A program made the translations under genes and the position numbers. This document shows, in pieces, positions 9,001 to 17,692 of a stretch of DNA of 64,000 nt. The stretch covers positions 1 to 64,000 of the forward strand of contig NZ_MEJH01000003.1 in assembly GCF_001953635.1 (NCBI RefSeq), read 5' to 3'. Every line of letters begins with the position of its first letter. The stretch's first letter is position 1. The stretch is from Alteromonas abrolhosensis. GTDB taxonomy: Bacteria; Pseudomonadota; Gammaproteobacteria; Enterobacterales; Alteromonadaceae. The notes below the pieces were generated by a model. The model had not been told where the DNA came from, searched no databases, and saw nothing but the letters and a program-made list of their open reading frames with translations.

Positions 9001-9255
9001 TACTTGGCTACTCCAACCTAAAAAAGAGGTTTTAAAAAATGGCGCTAGTCTACCACATGAACGCTTTTTCGCAGTCGCGAATTCCAATTAAATATGATTT
9101 ACTTCAAAGACAAAGGTATTTTTCCAAAGAGCCCGTAGAGCAAGGGTGGGTTGTCTTTCAGCGCAAAGATAAATTGTTCAGCTGCCTTAAGAACGAATGG
9201 TTTCGCTGTACTTTATTGATGAGCACTTATCAATGATGAATCAGCCTCAAAGCAC

Positions 9256-9285
9256 TTTGCTATAGTCAAATTTGCTATACTCAAA
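9256..9285 (+). repeat. Tandem 15-bp direct repeat in divergent promoter region
   Basis: TTTGCTATAGTCAAA and TTTGCTATACTCAAA follow each other directly (9256-9270, 9271-9285), differing at one base. They lie in the region between ccmA and the FliK-like gene. Each copy holds a TATAxT-like hexamer. They could be promoter elements or a regulator site; nothing decides between these. Confidence 0.6.
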
Positions 9286-9289
9286 TAAG

Positions 9290-9316
9290 TAAGGAAAAGC
9301 GCGACTGTGCCGATAT
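9290..9316 (+). promoter_or_regulatory. Possible sigma-28 (FliA) flagellar promoter
   Basis: TAAGGAAA, 11 bases, then GCCGATAT. The E. coli FliA consensus is TAAAGTTT-N11-GCCGATAA, so the -10 box matches at 7 of 8 bases with exact spacing, while the -35 box is weak. The start codon at 9324 is only 8 bases beyond the -10 box, which would make the transcript nearly leaderless. Confidence 0.4.
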
Positions 9317-9323
9317 CTCAATT

Positions 9324-11909
9324 ATGACAACATCATTATCATCACTATTGGCAGCGGCTCTGAATCAGTCAACGGGCTCGACTTCGCCAACATCTTTATC
9401 GTCACCAGGAAATGTTGATACCGCTACTCAAGGGACGAGCAGAAGTACTTCTCCTGCTATTGCCAACGCTGCGCTGTCGCAGGCTGCCACCTTAGATAAT
9501 GCCGCGAAAGTAATAGTTGAACGCTTGCCTGAACGAGTGCTATCGATAACGGTTACACCAAATAATATATCGTCAGCAGCTCAAGTACTTAACGTTGTCT
9601 TACCCGCAGAAGTTAGCGCTAAGCTTTCTAACCAAGCAATTAACAATGCACAGCTTGCACTTTTACCTACCTCCCCCGGCCAATTCTCAGGCCCAGAAGC
9701 GAAAAATATTCAAAATGCTTCTCAAAGTCAGATAAGCGCTCACTCTGCAGTGCTGCTTTCTACACGCTTGTCTCAACAAGGCGTGTCATTGTCAGCGCCC
9801 GATAAAGCTGAATTACTGAAAGCCGTGGCACAAGCTCTGGCTGCAAATAACGCCGCCGTTACGCTTAAAGGTCAGCTTTCTATTTCTACAAAGAATGAAA
9901 ACTTTGGGCAACTCTTGCTCACCACGGCTAAAAACGAGGTTGTTCCCCTTACGGACATAAACACTGAAAAGTTGGATAGCACGGCTAGAGCAGCGCTTCA
10001 AAAGCTGGTCGGTCAGCAGGTCGTTATAGGACTAAGCCGAGCTAGCAACGGTGGAATCGCGCTGCAAATCTCTCAAGGTTTGTCCAACGAAAACGCCGCC
10101 CCAAGAGCCAACCACAATAATGTCGCCGCCATAACCCATAAAAATGTAAGTACCAACTTACAGCAACAGCTTATTTCCAGCGCTCTCAAGCAAGGTGGCG
10201 TTGCTGTTGAGCATAACTTGAGTAACCCGCCACAACTTAGTGCGTTGCTAAAAGCTTCTGGTGACGGCACTAACGCGTTAAAAGTGCTTTCTTCGTTGAC
10301 CTTAACGGACAGCAAGCTCTCAATTCGCACTGCGCAACAAAGCGCGTTATTACATATTGAAGTACCTCAGAGCAAGACCCCTTCCCTTTCCGCCCCAACT
10401 TTGACGCAGGAGCAGGTAAGTAAACTCAACCTTTCACAATTACCAAAGTCGACAGCGAAAGGGCTCGAAGCCGTCAGGGGAAATAGCTCGCTTGAAGACT
10501 CTTCATCCATTACAAACCTAAAGGCAGCGGCTCCCACATCGCTTAAAGGCACCGATGTTCACAATGCCATCACTGCACTTTCTCGAGTATTACTGAGCCA
10601 AACAGGCAGTACCAACCAAGCATTAAATCAACTCATCGCTATTGTGGAGAATGAAAAGTTATCGCCCAGCCAAGGTATGCCTAAGGCACATGAAGCTCAG
10701 CATTTTGATAAAATTTTGCAGCACCTAAAAGGCCTTGATGCACTCGACGCGAAGCCTTCGCAGGTTAAAATATCTAATGGAGAGTTTATCGGCCCGCCTA
10801 GGCCTTCCAGTGAACAACTGCTAGCAACAGCAAAAGCTATATTGACGGAAGGGAAAGATGCCGCTTCAGCAGAGAATAATGGCATGCAAGGAAAAGACGG
10901 TGGGAGTAAATCTTCTCTTGTATCACTTGCCTCTATCGCACAAGCGTTAAGCTCACAGGCCAAAGGCTTATCAAATAGCTTACTGAGCAACATCGCTGCT
11001 CAACTTGCGGCTACACAAGGTAAAGGCGCAGAGATACCACCAGTGGTTTCAGATAGTCACGTCACTATAGCGGGTTCAAAAACAAATGAGAGCGTAGTTG
11101 GCGAGAACGAAAGTGCTATCGAGGGGGTAAAAAGCGGAACAAAAAAACTCGCGCTAGATATGAATGAACAAGGATTGTCGCAACGCTTGCAGCAGCTGAT
11201 ATCCACACAGGCGCTAGTTACCACACCAATAAACTTAACCTCTCCCGTAAACGCTTCGAGCTTTGTTCAAGGGTTGGTTGCCTTAGTTCAATTGGCACTA
11301 GCGGGTCGCGCCATGCAGCGTCAGCCTGGCTTAAAAGCGCAAATAGATGCGCCCGACTCTGTTGTTTCAAAAACGTTGGCGAATATGGGGGTAACGGCTC
11401 AACCAAGTCGTGTTAGCCAAGACATGCACCAGCTAGACAGCCGACAACAGCTGCTTTCTCAACTTAAGACACTGTTAAGTAGCCACCAGCAAAACAAAAT
11501 TGCTAATGTGGACAGCCGTATTCAAGGACAAGATAGTTTTTATTACATTTTGCCATCGCTTTCACAGCAGCACAGTCCGCCAGAGCTCTTGATAAAACGA
11601 GAGCAAGGTGGGCAGAACAATAAGCACGCACAAACAGGCGAGCGTTCTGTTTGGAATATCACGATGAAACTGGACATTGGTGACAGCGGACAAGTTTTGG
11701 CAAAATCAAAAATTGATAAAAGCACCATTACTTTAGACTTATATGCATCCAACGATGAAGTACTTAGGCGCATTGGCGATACCCTACCCTATTTACACAA
11801 TCGTCTTACTTCCCTCGGATTAGTTGTAGAAAATACCAGTTACCAACGGGGACACATACCGGAGTCATTAAGCTCACGCCCTCATCAGATCTTTGAAACC
11901 AGGGTGTAG
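9324..11909 (+). CDS. FliK-like flagellar hook-length control family protein
   Basis: An 861-residue protein, mostly low-complexity Ser/Ala/Gln/Asn-rich sequence with no signal peptide, plus a conserved C-terminal part at about 730-860 (VWNITMKLDIGDSGQVLAK to LDLYASNDEVLRRIGDTLPYL, then LTSLGLVVENTSYQRG). This layout, a long disordered ruler-like region plus a globular C-terminal domain, is that of FliK-type substrate-specificity and hook-length proteins. The following gene is an FlhB-type switch domain, and FliK acts on FlhB, which supports the call. The pair lies beside ccm rather than in a flagellar cluster, so it may be a paralogue rather than FliK itself. No good ribosome-binding site precedes the ATG. 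Confidence 0.7.
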   Translation: MTTSLSSLLAAALNQSTGSTSPTSLSSPGNVDTATQGTSRSTSPAIANAALSQAATLDNAAKVIVERLPERVLSITVTPNNISSAAQVLNVVLPAEVSAKLSNQAINNAQLALLPTSPGQFSGPEAKNIQNASQSQISAHSAVLLSTRLSQQGVSLSAPDKAELLKAVAQALAANNAAVTLKGQLSISTKNENFGQLLLTTAKNEVVPLTDINTEKLDSTARAALQKLVGQQVVIGLSRASNGGIALQISQGLSNENAAPRANHNNVAAITHKNVSTNLQQQLISSALKQGGVAVEHNLSNPPQLSALLKASGDGTNALKVLSSLTLTDSKLSIRTAQQSALLHIEVPQSKTPSLSAPTLTQEQVSKLNLSQLPKSTAKGLEAVRGNSSLEDSSSITNLKAAAPTSLKGTDVHNAITALSRVLLSQTGSTNQALNQLIAIVENEKLSPSQGMPKAHEAQHFDKILQHLKGLDALDAKPSQVKISNGEFIGPPRPSSEQLLATAKAILTEGKDAASAENNGMQGKDGGSKSSLVSLASIAQALSSQAKGLSNSLLSNIAAQLAATQGKGAEIPPVVSDSHVTIAGSKTNESVVGENESAIEGVKSGTKKLALDMNEQGLSQRLQQLISTQALVTTPINLTSPVNASSFVQGLVALVQLALAGRAMQRQPGLKAQIDAPDSVVSKTLANMGVTAQPSRVSQDMHQLDSRQQLLSQLKTLLSSHQQNKIANVDSRIQGQDSFYYILPSLSQQHSPPELLIKREQGGQNNKHAQTGERSVWNITMKLDIGDSGQVLAKSKIDKSTITLDLYASNDEVLRRIGDTLPYLHNRLTSLGLVVENTSYQRGHIPESLSSRPHQIFETRV

Positions 11910-11920
11910 ATGAGGAATTT

Positions 11921-12238
11921 ATGACTGATTCACAAAAAACAAAGCGCGCTATTGGCCTCAAATATGACGGAGGCGATAAAAAAAATGCGCCGAAAGTGGT
12001 TGCCAAAGGCTATGAAGATTTGGCAGAAGCCATCATTGCCATGGCTGAAGAAACCGGGATATTAATTCACGAAGACCCTTACTTAAGCGAAGTCCTCGCT
12101 ACCCTTGATGTGGGGCAAGATATCCCTGAATCGCTTTATTATGTGATCGCCGAATTGCTGGCCTACTCTTATGTACTTCAAGGAAAAATCCCTCCCGGAT
12201 GGGAGGGAATTATCAAGCGTATCGACTTTGAAGTGTAG
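11921..12238 (+). CDS. Stand-alone FlhB C-terminal domain (EscU/YscU-type export switch family)
   Basis: A 105-residue soluble protein equivalent to the cytoplasmic end of FlhB: AIGLKYDGGDKKNAPKVVAKG, then the helix with IHEDPYLSEVLATLDVGQDIPESLYYVIAELLAY (positions about 46-80). Full FlhB has four membrane helices and an autocleaving NPTH motif; both are absent, the protein beginning just past where NPTH would be. Such orphan domains can partly replace the cleaved FlhB fragment in other bacteria. It lies 11 bp after the FliK-like gene and is surely co-transcribed. Its exact role here is unknown. Confidence 0.85.
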   Translation: MTDSQKTKRAIGLKYDGGDKKNAPKVVAKGYEDLAEAIIAMAEETGILIHEDPYLSEVLATLDVGQDIPESLYYVIAELLAYSYVLQGKIPPGWEGIIKRIDFEV

Positions 12239-12269
12239 TAAACGCTTTAGTTAAACCACTTGCGCTATT

Positions 12270-14222
12270 TCAGTACGGCCCGTCGATTGGGGGCTCTTGC
12301 TGCCATAGAGCATGATAGACCTTATTTCCTCTGAGGTAGTAAACATGGTCGTTATGTAAAACACTTCGGTCATCGTAACTGCCGTAGTAATTTTCATTGT
12401 CTTGTTGATGATTAATGCTTCCTACCAGCGACAGTGTTCTGTCTTCACTATCTACTTCAAGCATTTGTAAAGCATAGTGCAAAGAGAAAGTGCCTTCGTC
12501 ACTTATCCATGATTCAGAAGGCAGCGCGAACCGGTACCCTGTCTGCGTCTTTAACACAGATAACGCCCTATAATCGTACTCAGCTCCTGTATAGGTATCA
12601 GACCATACATATTCATTCAGTAAAATGGGGTTCTCAGGGTCTAATACGTCAAATAAACTTACCTTCATTCCATCCTCCACAGGTGTGGTCATTGGCTGCT
12701 CACCAGCCTCCGGAATATTAGTCCCAATCACTTGCTGACCTATCCCTAAAAGCAGCCCATTCTCCATGGGATGCAGATAACTCGAGAAACCAGGTATAGT
12801 AAGTTCCCCGCTAATAAAGGGTGCTTCTGCATCGGAAAGGTCGATGACGTAAAGTGGGTCAACTTGCTCAAAGGTAACAACATACGCTTTGTCTTCAAAA
12901 AAACGCACCGCATAAACATCTTCTCCCGGCTTTCCTATTGGTGACGGTTCGTTGTCGTTTGGTAGCGAAGCCACTTCCTCGAGCTTTCGCCCTTGCTGCG
13001 TTAGAACATGTAGAAAGTGTTCAGGGTTATCAGCAAGAAGACCTTCCGTTGTTACCGCCATAAAATAGCCATCGCGTTCAGACATCTTCAGCTGTGGGGA
13101 GCTATTCCAACCGAATGAACCTCGCACCTTTCCCGTCGCTTGATATTCAATACCATTCTCTAAAGATACTTTGTGAATAACAGTGTCATTTCCCTGTGTT
13201 GCGTGTAAATACATATTATTGTGGGTCATGAACAAGCCCTCGGCTTCAACAATAGTGCATAACGCCGAATAGGTAGACGGAGATGACATGTTAATCTTTA
13301 CCAAGCTAAGCATCTGCACATGCCCATTCTTGCTACTCGCATTTTCAGGTACCAAGCAATCATCTAAATTATAAAGTGGCAAAGATTGTTCATTAATGGT
13401 GATATTTGGAACCAAAGAGCTGTTGTCCAACTCTAGAAGACGTCGATAGTACGCCTCGCGACTGCTGTTGCTATTGCCAATAGCAGGCAAATTATCAGCG
13501 GAAGGTACATATTGCATAGCTAAGTATAAGTCGCTGCCTATACGCCTTGAGCTAATCAGTCGCCCATCAATTTTAATTTTATGAGGGATAGTAGGTGTCT
13601 CTGGTGAAGCAACGTCAATAAACTGAATCTTCGTATCGTTGTCAGGGCTGTTCCATGGGCTTGTAATGGCAACAGCGTCCACCAGTGGATAGTAACCAAA
13701 TTTACGGGTAATAACGCCTAGACGCTCATCGTGAAGATACATACCCATCATTTCATGCTCAGATTCTAGGGGAATGTTTGCAACGACATCAAGGGAGAAG
13801 TCGTCCTGACGCTTTAGTATTCGTACTCGATTTTCTGCTTCCGGTTGCGAGTCCCACGTTGGTAGGTTTGCAACATATAAATACTCACCGTCATACTCAA
13901 TACGATCAGCTTCGTCCACACCTTCGACTTGCGTTGTTGTTGAGGAAAATTCAGGTGCTGCTGCAGCTGAATCACCACCGTTCCCACTTGTGGTGCCCCT
14001 TTGTTGGACATTTATTATGTAGAGTCCGTTTTTAACATACTGACTGGCTGATATATTTGGACTCTGCCCCAGAGGCACGTCAGACGTAGAAGTTAGAGAA
14101 AGCTGTAATACATCTCCATCATCGCCACCATCACCGCTACTGCATGCGGTAATCACACACGTAGAGAAAATAAGTACTGCCATGCATTTTGAAATGCCGT
14201 CTATCCCGCTTTTCGATTTCAT
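12270..14222 (-). CDS. Secreted beta-propeller-domain lipoprotein
   Basis: A 650-residue exported protein. The N-terminus has a signal peptide ending in a lipobox-like TACSS near residue 27. The hallmark of the beta-propeller family Pfam Beta_propel follows near residues 93-117: STTTQVEGVDEADRIEYDG, then YLYVAN. Further blades are visible (LYLAMQYVPS, AYVVTFEQVDPLYVIDLSD, RSVLHNDHVYYL). Enzymatic function is not known for the family. It is divergent from the MipA-type operon. It ends 32 bp from the FlhB-like gene, which is convergent to it. Confidence 0.85.
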   Translation of the reverse strand: MKSKSGIDGISKCMAVLIFSTCVITACSSGDGGDDGDVLQLSLTSTSDVPLGQSPNISASQYVKNGLYIINVQQRGTTSGNGGDSAAAAPEFSSTTTQVEGVDEADRIEYDGEYLYVANLPTWDSQPEAENRVRILKRQDDFSLDVVANIPLESEHEMMGMYLHDERLGVITRKFGYYPLVDAVAITSPWNSPDNDTKIQFIDVASPETPTIPHKIKIDGRLISSRRIGSDLYLAMQYVPSADNLPAIGNSNSSREAYYRRLLELDNSSLVPNITINEQSLPLYNLDDCLVPENASSKNGHVQMLSLVKINMSSPSTYSALCTIVEAEGLFMTHNNMYLHATQGNDTVIHKVSLENGIEYQATGKVRGSFGWNSSPQLKMSERDGYFMAVTTEGLLADNPEHFLHVLTQQGRKLEEVASLPNDNEPSPIGKPGEDVYAVRFFEDKAYVVTFEQVDPLYVIDLSDAEAPFISGELTIPGFSSYLHPMENGLLLGIGQQVIGTNIPEAGEQPMTTPVEDGMKVSLFDVLDPENPILLNEYVWSDTYTGAEYDYRALSVLKTQTGYRFALPSESWISDEGTFSLHYALQMLEVDSEDRTLSLVGSINHQQDNENYYGSYDDRSVLHNDHVYYLRGNKVYHALWQQEPPIDGPY

Positions 14223-14386
14223 GTTTCATGTCCTTTTTAGTTGAAACGTTGAAATCCATAATAGATTCGCATTGCATATCAATCAGATCCAAACTGAATA
14301 TAAATGTGACAATTTGTAATCAGGTACTGTTTCATTCGAAGCAGTTTGGTAATCTTATTACCTCAATTTTGATAAAGGGACTTTGT

Positions 14387-15247
14387 GTGTTTTCGCGCTT
14401 TTTTCTTATTTTGTTGTTGGCGAGCGCTTTCCATGCCTCAGCACTGGCTTGTGAAAACAAGCTTGTATGCATTGAAGAAGACAACTGGTCGATTGGCGTG
14501 GCCTTTGGTGCTGGTGCTCGTACCAACCCATTGGTAGATGGCGACGCTATTCCTTTGATTATATTGCCAGACGTTGCCTGGTATGGAGAACACGCTTACT
14601 TCGACAATGGAGAGTTTGGCTATCAATGGCAGCCCAATAAAGATTCGACAACCGAAGTGTTTGTTCGCACCAACACCGAACGCGCTTATTTTGCATTTTG
14701 GCATCCAAGCAATATATTTTTACCTACAAACACTGTTACCGATGGTGCAGGTACGCCAATCCCTGGTGGTGAGGAAGACCCTCCTCGCTATATCTCTGTT
14801 GACGATATCGCACAACGCGATTGGTCACTCGATGCAGGATTGCGCACGAATTGGTTTAACGACAATGATAGGTGGTCGTTCACTGTAATTCATGATGCTT
14901 TTGGTGTGCATAATGGTTTTAGCGCAACAGGTAGGTATCAGCACGATTTCGAATGGCAAGACTGGGCTCTCGCAACACATCTATCTGTTACCTACAAAAG
15001 CAGCAACCTAATAGATTATTACTACGGCATCAGCCAACGTGATACTAGTGATGAAACCCTGTGGTATAGCGCGGGAAGCACATTTCAATTTACCGGAGGT
15101 TTGCTTTTCAACAAACCTATAAATCAGCATTGGCATTGGCTGGGTAGGATTCAAATTACGTCATTGGGCAGCGGGATGACTGACAGTCCGCTGGTGTCAA
15201 AACGCTATGTTACCAATATGTTCTTTGGCGTTGGCTACCGATTTTAG
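14387..15247 (+). CDS. MipA/OmpV family outer-membrane protein
   Basis: An outer-membrane beta-barrel of the MipA/OmpV family. From the GTG at 14387 the protein starts with a signal peptide (FSRFFLILLLASAFHASALA, then CENK); AAAGGGA lies just upstream as a ribosome-binding site. An upstream in-frame ATG at 14189 would add 66 non-conserved residues with no signal-like start, so it is rejected. Barrel features include SIGVAFGAGARTNPLVDG, an aromatic strand (YFDNGEFGYQWQ), WSLDAGLRTNWF, and a terminal aromatic residue (NMFFGVGYRF). Relatives scaffold murein enzymes or influence peptide-antibiotic sensitivity. First gene of an operon with DUF3019, a response regulator and a kinase. Confidence 0.85.
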   Translation: MFSRFFLILLLASAFHASALACENKLVCIEEDNWSIGVAFGAGARTNPLVDGDAIPLIILPDVAWYGEHAYFDNGEFGYQWQPNKDSTTEVFVRTNTERAYFAFWHPSNIFLPTNTVTDGAGTPIPGGEEDPPRYISVDDIAQRDWSLDAGLRTNWFNDNDRWSFTVIHDAFGVHNGFSATGRYQHDFEWQDWALATHLSVTYKSSNLIDYYYGISQRDTSDETLWYSAGSTFQFTGGLLFNKPINQHWHWLGRIQITSLGSGMTDSPLVSKRYVTNMFFGVGYRF

Positions 15248-15256
15248 GATGAAGTA

Positions 15257-15634
15257 ATGCGTATTTTACTGCTCGCCATTCTCCTATTACTTTGTCTACC
15301 TAGTTTCGCCAAAGAAAAGAGCCCCGCGCTTTTTTCGGCATTTCCTAACGAGTGCATCACTGCTCAAAAAGGTGAAATTTGCATTTTACCTATTACACTG
15401 ACCTACCCAGAAATGAGTTCGAGTGAGCACTGTTTACACATTAACAATCGCATACTAGGTTGTTGGTCACCTGATAAACTCCCCACCGATTTAGAGCTAG
15501 AGTTAGATTCTGACTCTACACTCACACTGAAGAGTGACGATGACAAGAAAGCCCCTTCTGTCATGCTAAAAGTGAAATATCGACAAGCCTCTACACACCG
15601 CCGGCGTGTTAGAAACCCATGGAGTTTATTCTGA
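15257..15634 (+). CDS. DUF3019 family periplasmic protein
   Basis: A 125-residue protein with a clear signal peptide (MRILLLAILLLLCLPSFAKE) and four cysteines in ECITAQKGEICILP, EHCLHI and LGCWSP, able to form two disulfides. The arrangement fits DUF3019. The C-terminus is basic (HRRRVRNP). No function is established. It lies 9 bp after the MipA gene, and its TGA overlaps the response-regulator ATG (TGATG), so expression of all four genes should be linked. It may act with the kinase in the periplasm as a sensory accessory; that is inference. Confidence 0.78.
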   Translation: MRILLLAILLLLCLPSFAKEKSPALFSAFPNECITAQKGEICILPITLTYPEMSSSEHCLHINNRILGCWSPDKLPTDLELELDSDSTLTLKSDDDKKAPSVMLKVKYRQASTHRRRVRNPWSLF

Positions 15635-16338
15635 TGAAGAAGCTAGTTTTGGTTGAAGATGACGAGCGTTTAGCAGCATTGGTCGTTGAGTACCTCGAAC
15701 GCAATGGCTTTAGCGTTTCACGTCTCGCTTGCGGTGAAGGCCTTGTAGAACTAGTTAAATCTATCACGCCAGACATAGTCATACTTGATGTCATGCTACC
15801 CGGTGAAGATGGCTTTGCTTTGTGTAATCAGCTAAGGCAATTCTATACGGGCCCGTTGCTTTTTATGACTGCTAAAAATGAAGATTTTGATCAGGTGATA
15901 GGGCTTGAAATCGGTGCGGATGACTATGTTGTTAAACCCGTAGAGCCCCGGGTTCTTTTGGCGCGAATCAATGCATTATTACGCCGAACCATGTCTGCGT
16001 TACCACAAGAAAGTAACAGCGATGTATTGCGTTTTGGTTCACTTTCTATTGATAAAGCCTCACGTAGAGTGACGCTTGCAGATAACGTCATTACGCTAAC
16101 TAGCCACGAATTCGATTTATTGTGCCTACTTGCTGACAACGCGTCAAAGGTAGTTGACCGAACTACCCTTTATCGAAAACTGATTGGCCGTGAATACGAT
16201 GGTCTAGATCGATCAGCCGACGTGCGTGTATCCAGACTCAGAAAGAAACTTTCCGATGACCCTCAAAACCCTTATCGCATTAAGACAATATGGGGAAAAG
16301 GCTTCTTTTTTGTTAGCGATGCTTGGGAAGATAAATGA
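15634..16338 (+). CDS. OmpR/PhoB-family response regulator
   Basis: A 234-residue two-domain regulator. The receiver has the acidic pair VEDDE near residue 9, the phospho-acceptor Asp52 in IVILDVMLPGEDG, Thr in LLFMTAKN and Lys in DDYVVKPVEP. A winged-helix DNA-binding domain follows (LTSHEFDLLCLLADN, VDVRVSRLRKKL-like end, IKTIWGKGFFFV). The ATG at 15634 is chosen over one at 15619 because it yields the standard MKKLVLVEDDE start and overlaps the preceding stop. Its partner kinase follows with a 4-bp overlap. The divergent region 14223-14386 is the obvious place for its binding sites. Confidence 0.93.
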   Translation: MKKLVLVEDDERLAALVVEYLERNGFSVSRLACGEGLVELVKSITPDIVILDVMLPGEDGFALCNQLRQFYTGPLLFMTAKNEDFDQVIGLEIGADDYVVKPVEPRVLLARINALLRRTMSALPQESNSDVLRFGSLSIDKASRRVTLADNVITLTSHEFDLLCLLADNASKVVDRTTLYRKLIGREYDGLDRSADVRVSRLRKKLSDDPQNPYRIKTIWGKGFFFVSDAWEDK

Positions 16339-17555
16339 CGCGCCTGTTTGTCAGCTTTTACCTCTTCGTAGCTATCGCGCTGGTACTTATTAGCAGCACA
16401 TTAGAGCTAGTATTACCCAATGAAAGCCAAGAAAAAACGAAAGAAGCACACATCTTAGAAACTATATTACCGCTCGTTGTCTCAGACAGGTCGCTACTAA
16501 TAGATAAATTACGAGCCACTGACGTAAATTATGAAATAAAGTCTATTGACTCTGTCGCATGGTCAGACGCTGAACGAAGGGCATTTTCTGATAAACGTTC
16601 AATAACATTGTTCGACGAAGACGCCAAGTATATCTACGCCCCTATAGGTAATGAGGAATTTATTGCACTCACGTTACCCTACGAGAAAGTATCGACGCCC
16701 TACCTGATCGTATACCTACTTGTATTCCTCGTACTTCTTGGTTTAGCTATGGCAGTGTGGTTGTTGCCACTATGGCGTGACCTTTCGCATATAACACGGG
16801 AAGTTAGTCATCTGGGACAGGAGACTGAGCAACTTTCGATATCGCTTAAAAAGCGTTCTATTATGCAGCCCATCGCGAATAGACTTAACCTGCTAAGTGA
16901 GCGCGTACACGGCCTGCTCCGAGACCAAAGAGAATTGACTGGTGCAGTGGCACATGAATTTAGAACCCCAATTGCAAGATTGAAGTTTGCACTGGAAATG
17001 AACCCCAAACCAAATAGTGAAGCCTGGAACGGGATCCTTGCGGATATCGATGAGCTAGAAGGCTTAGTGCAAGAAATGCTGGACTACACTCAGTACGATG
17101 CCATAACACCCGAGCTTAGCATCTCGGATATACCGACGAAGGAACTCTGTGAAAACCTAATTGAGCGTCTATCTTTGACCACTGACAAATCGTTAACTGT
17201 CATAGGAGAAAACGTGGTACTACGAGGGGATGGCCATTTTGTAGAGAGAGCTGTGTCTAACCTCCTTACCAATGCCATTCGACATGCGCACAGTAAAGTA
17301 GCAATCGAAATTCAGTCAACTCCAGATACCATTACTATTTCAGTAAGTGATGACGGCGACGGTGTAGCTCCGAGTTTAGCAGAGCGTATATTCGAACCTT
17401 TTTACCGACCCGACAATAGCCGTGTTCGATACTCTGGTGGTGCAGGTTTGGGGCTTGCCATTGTACAGCGAATTCAATACTGGCATAAAGGGAACGCAAG
17501 CGTGAAGCCAAGTGCTTTAGGTGGGGCTAGCTTTGTTCTGACTTATCCAAAATAG
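16335..17555 (+). CDS. Membrane sensor histidine kinase
   Basis: A 406-residue HPK with helices at about 5-24 and 122-146 and a periplasmic sensor domain of about 95 residues between them, of no family I recognise. A HAMP-like linker follows, then the H-box AHEFRTPIARLKF with His207, the N-box VSNLLTNAIRHAHS, and DDGDGVAPSLAERIFEPFYR with GAGLGLAIV as the ATP lid. All catalytic parts are intact. Translationally coupled to the response regulator. The setting suggests it senses an envelope condition in which MipA and the DUF3019 protein take part. Confidence 0.93.
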   Translation: MTRLFVSFYLFVAIALVLISSTLELVLPNESQEKTKEAHILETILPLVVSDRSLLIDKLRATDVNYEIKSIDSVAWSDAERRAFSDKRSITLFDEDAKYIYAPIGNEEFIALTLPYEKVSTPYLIVYLLVFLVLLGLAMAVWLLPLWRDLSHITREVSHLGQETEQLSISLKKRSIMQPIANRLNLLSERVHGLLRDQRELTGAVAHEFRTPIARLKFALEMNPKPNSEAWNGILADIDELEGLVQEMLDYTQYDAITPELSISDIPTKELCENLIERLSLTTDKSLTVIGENVVLRGDGHFVERAVSNLLTNAIRHAHSKVAIEIQSTPDTITISVSDDGDGVAPSLAERIFEPFYRPDNSRVRYSGGAGLGLAIVQRIQYWHKGNASVKPSALGGASFVLTYPK

Positions 17556-17560
17556 ACTTT

Positions 17561-17649
17561 AAAAAAGCCGTTTGGTTTGATTTAACTTCCCCGAATAGTT
17601 GGATAATCCGACTACTCGGGGAGCATTAACAAACATCAAACAGCTTTTG
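17561..17649. terminator. Nested inverted repeat, probable bidirectional terminator
   Basis: The inner stem CCCCGAATAGTTGG / CCGACTACTCGGGG (17589-17602, 17608-17621) is enclosed by an outer imperfect stem AAAAGCCGTTTG...AT / ATCAAACAGCTTTT (from 17563 and from 17635). Reading leftward, the left edge ends in a run of T; reading rightward, the right edge ends in CTTTTG. It separates the convergent kinase and ABC genes. Confidence 0.65.
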
Positions 17650-17692
17650 TCATAGTATTGATATATTTGAGAAAGTACTCAAATCATACTCG

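Noticed and set aside
9039-9236. A 65-codon plus-strand open frame between ccmA and the FliK-like gene
   Set aside because: It overlaps the likely ccm promoter region, has no recognisable features, and reads like random sequence.
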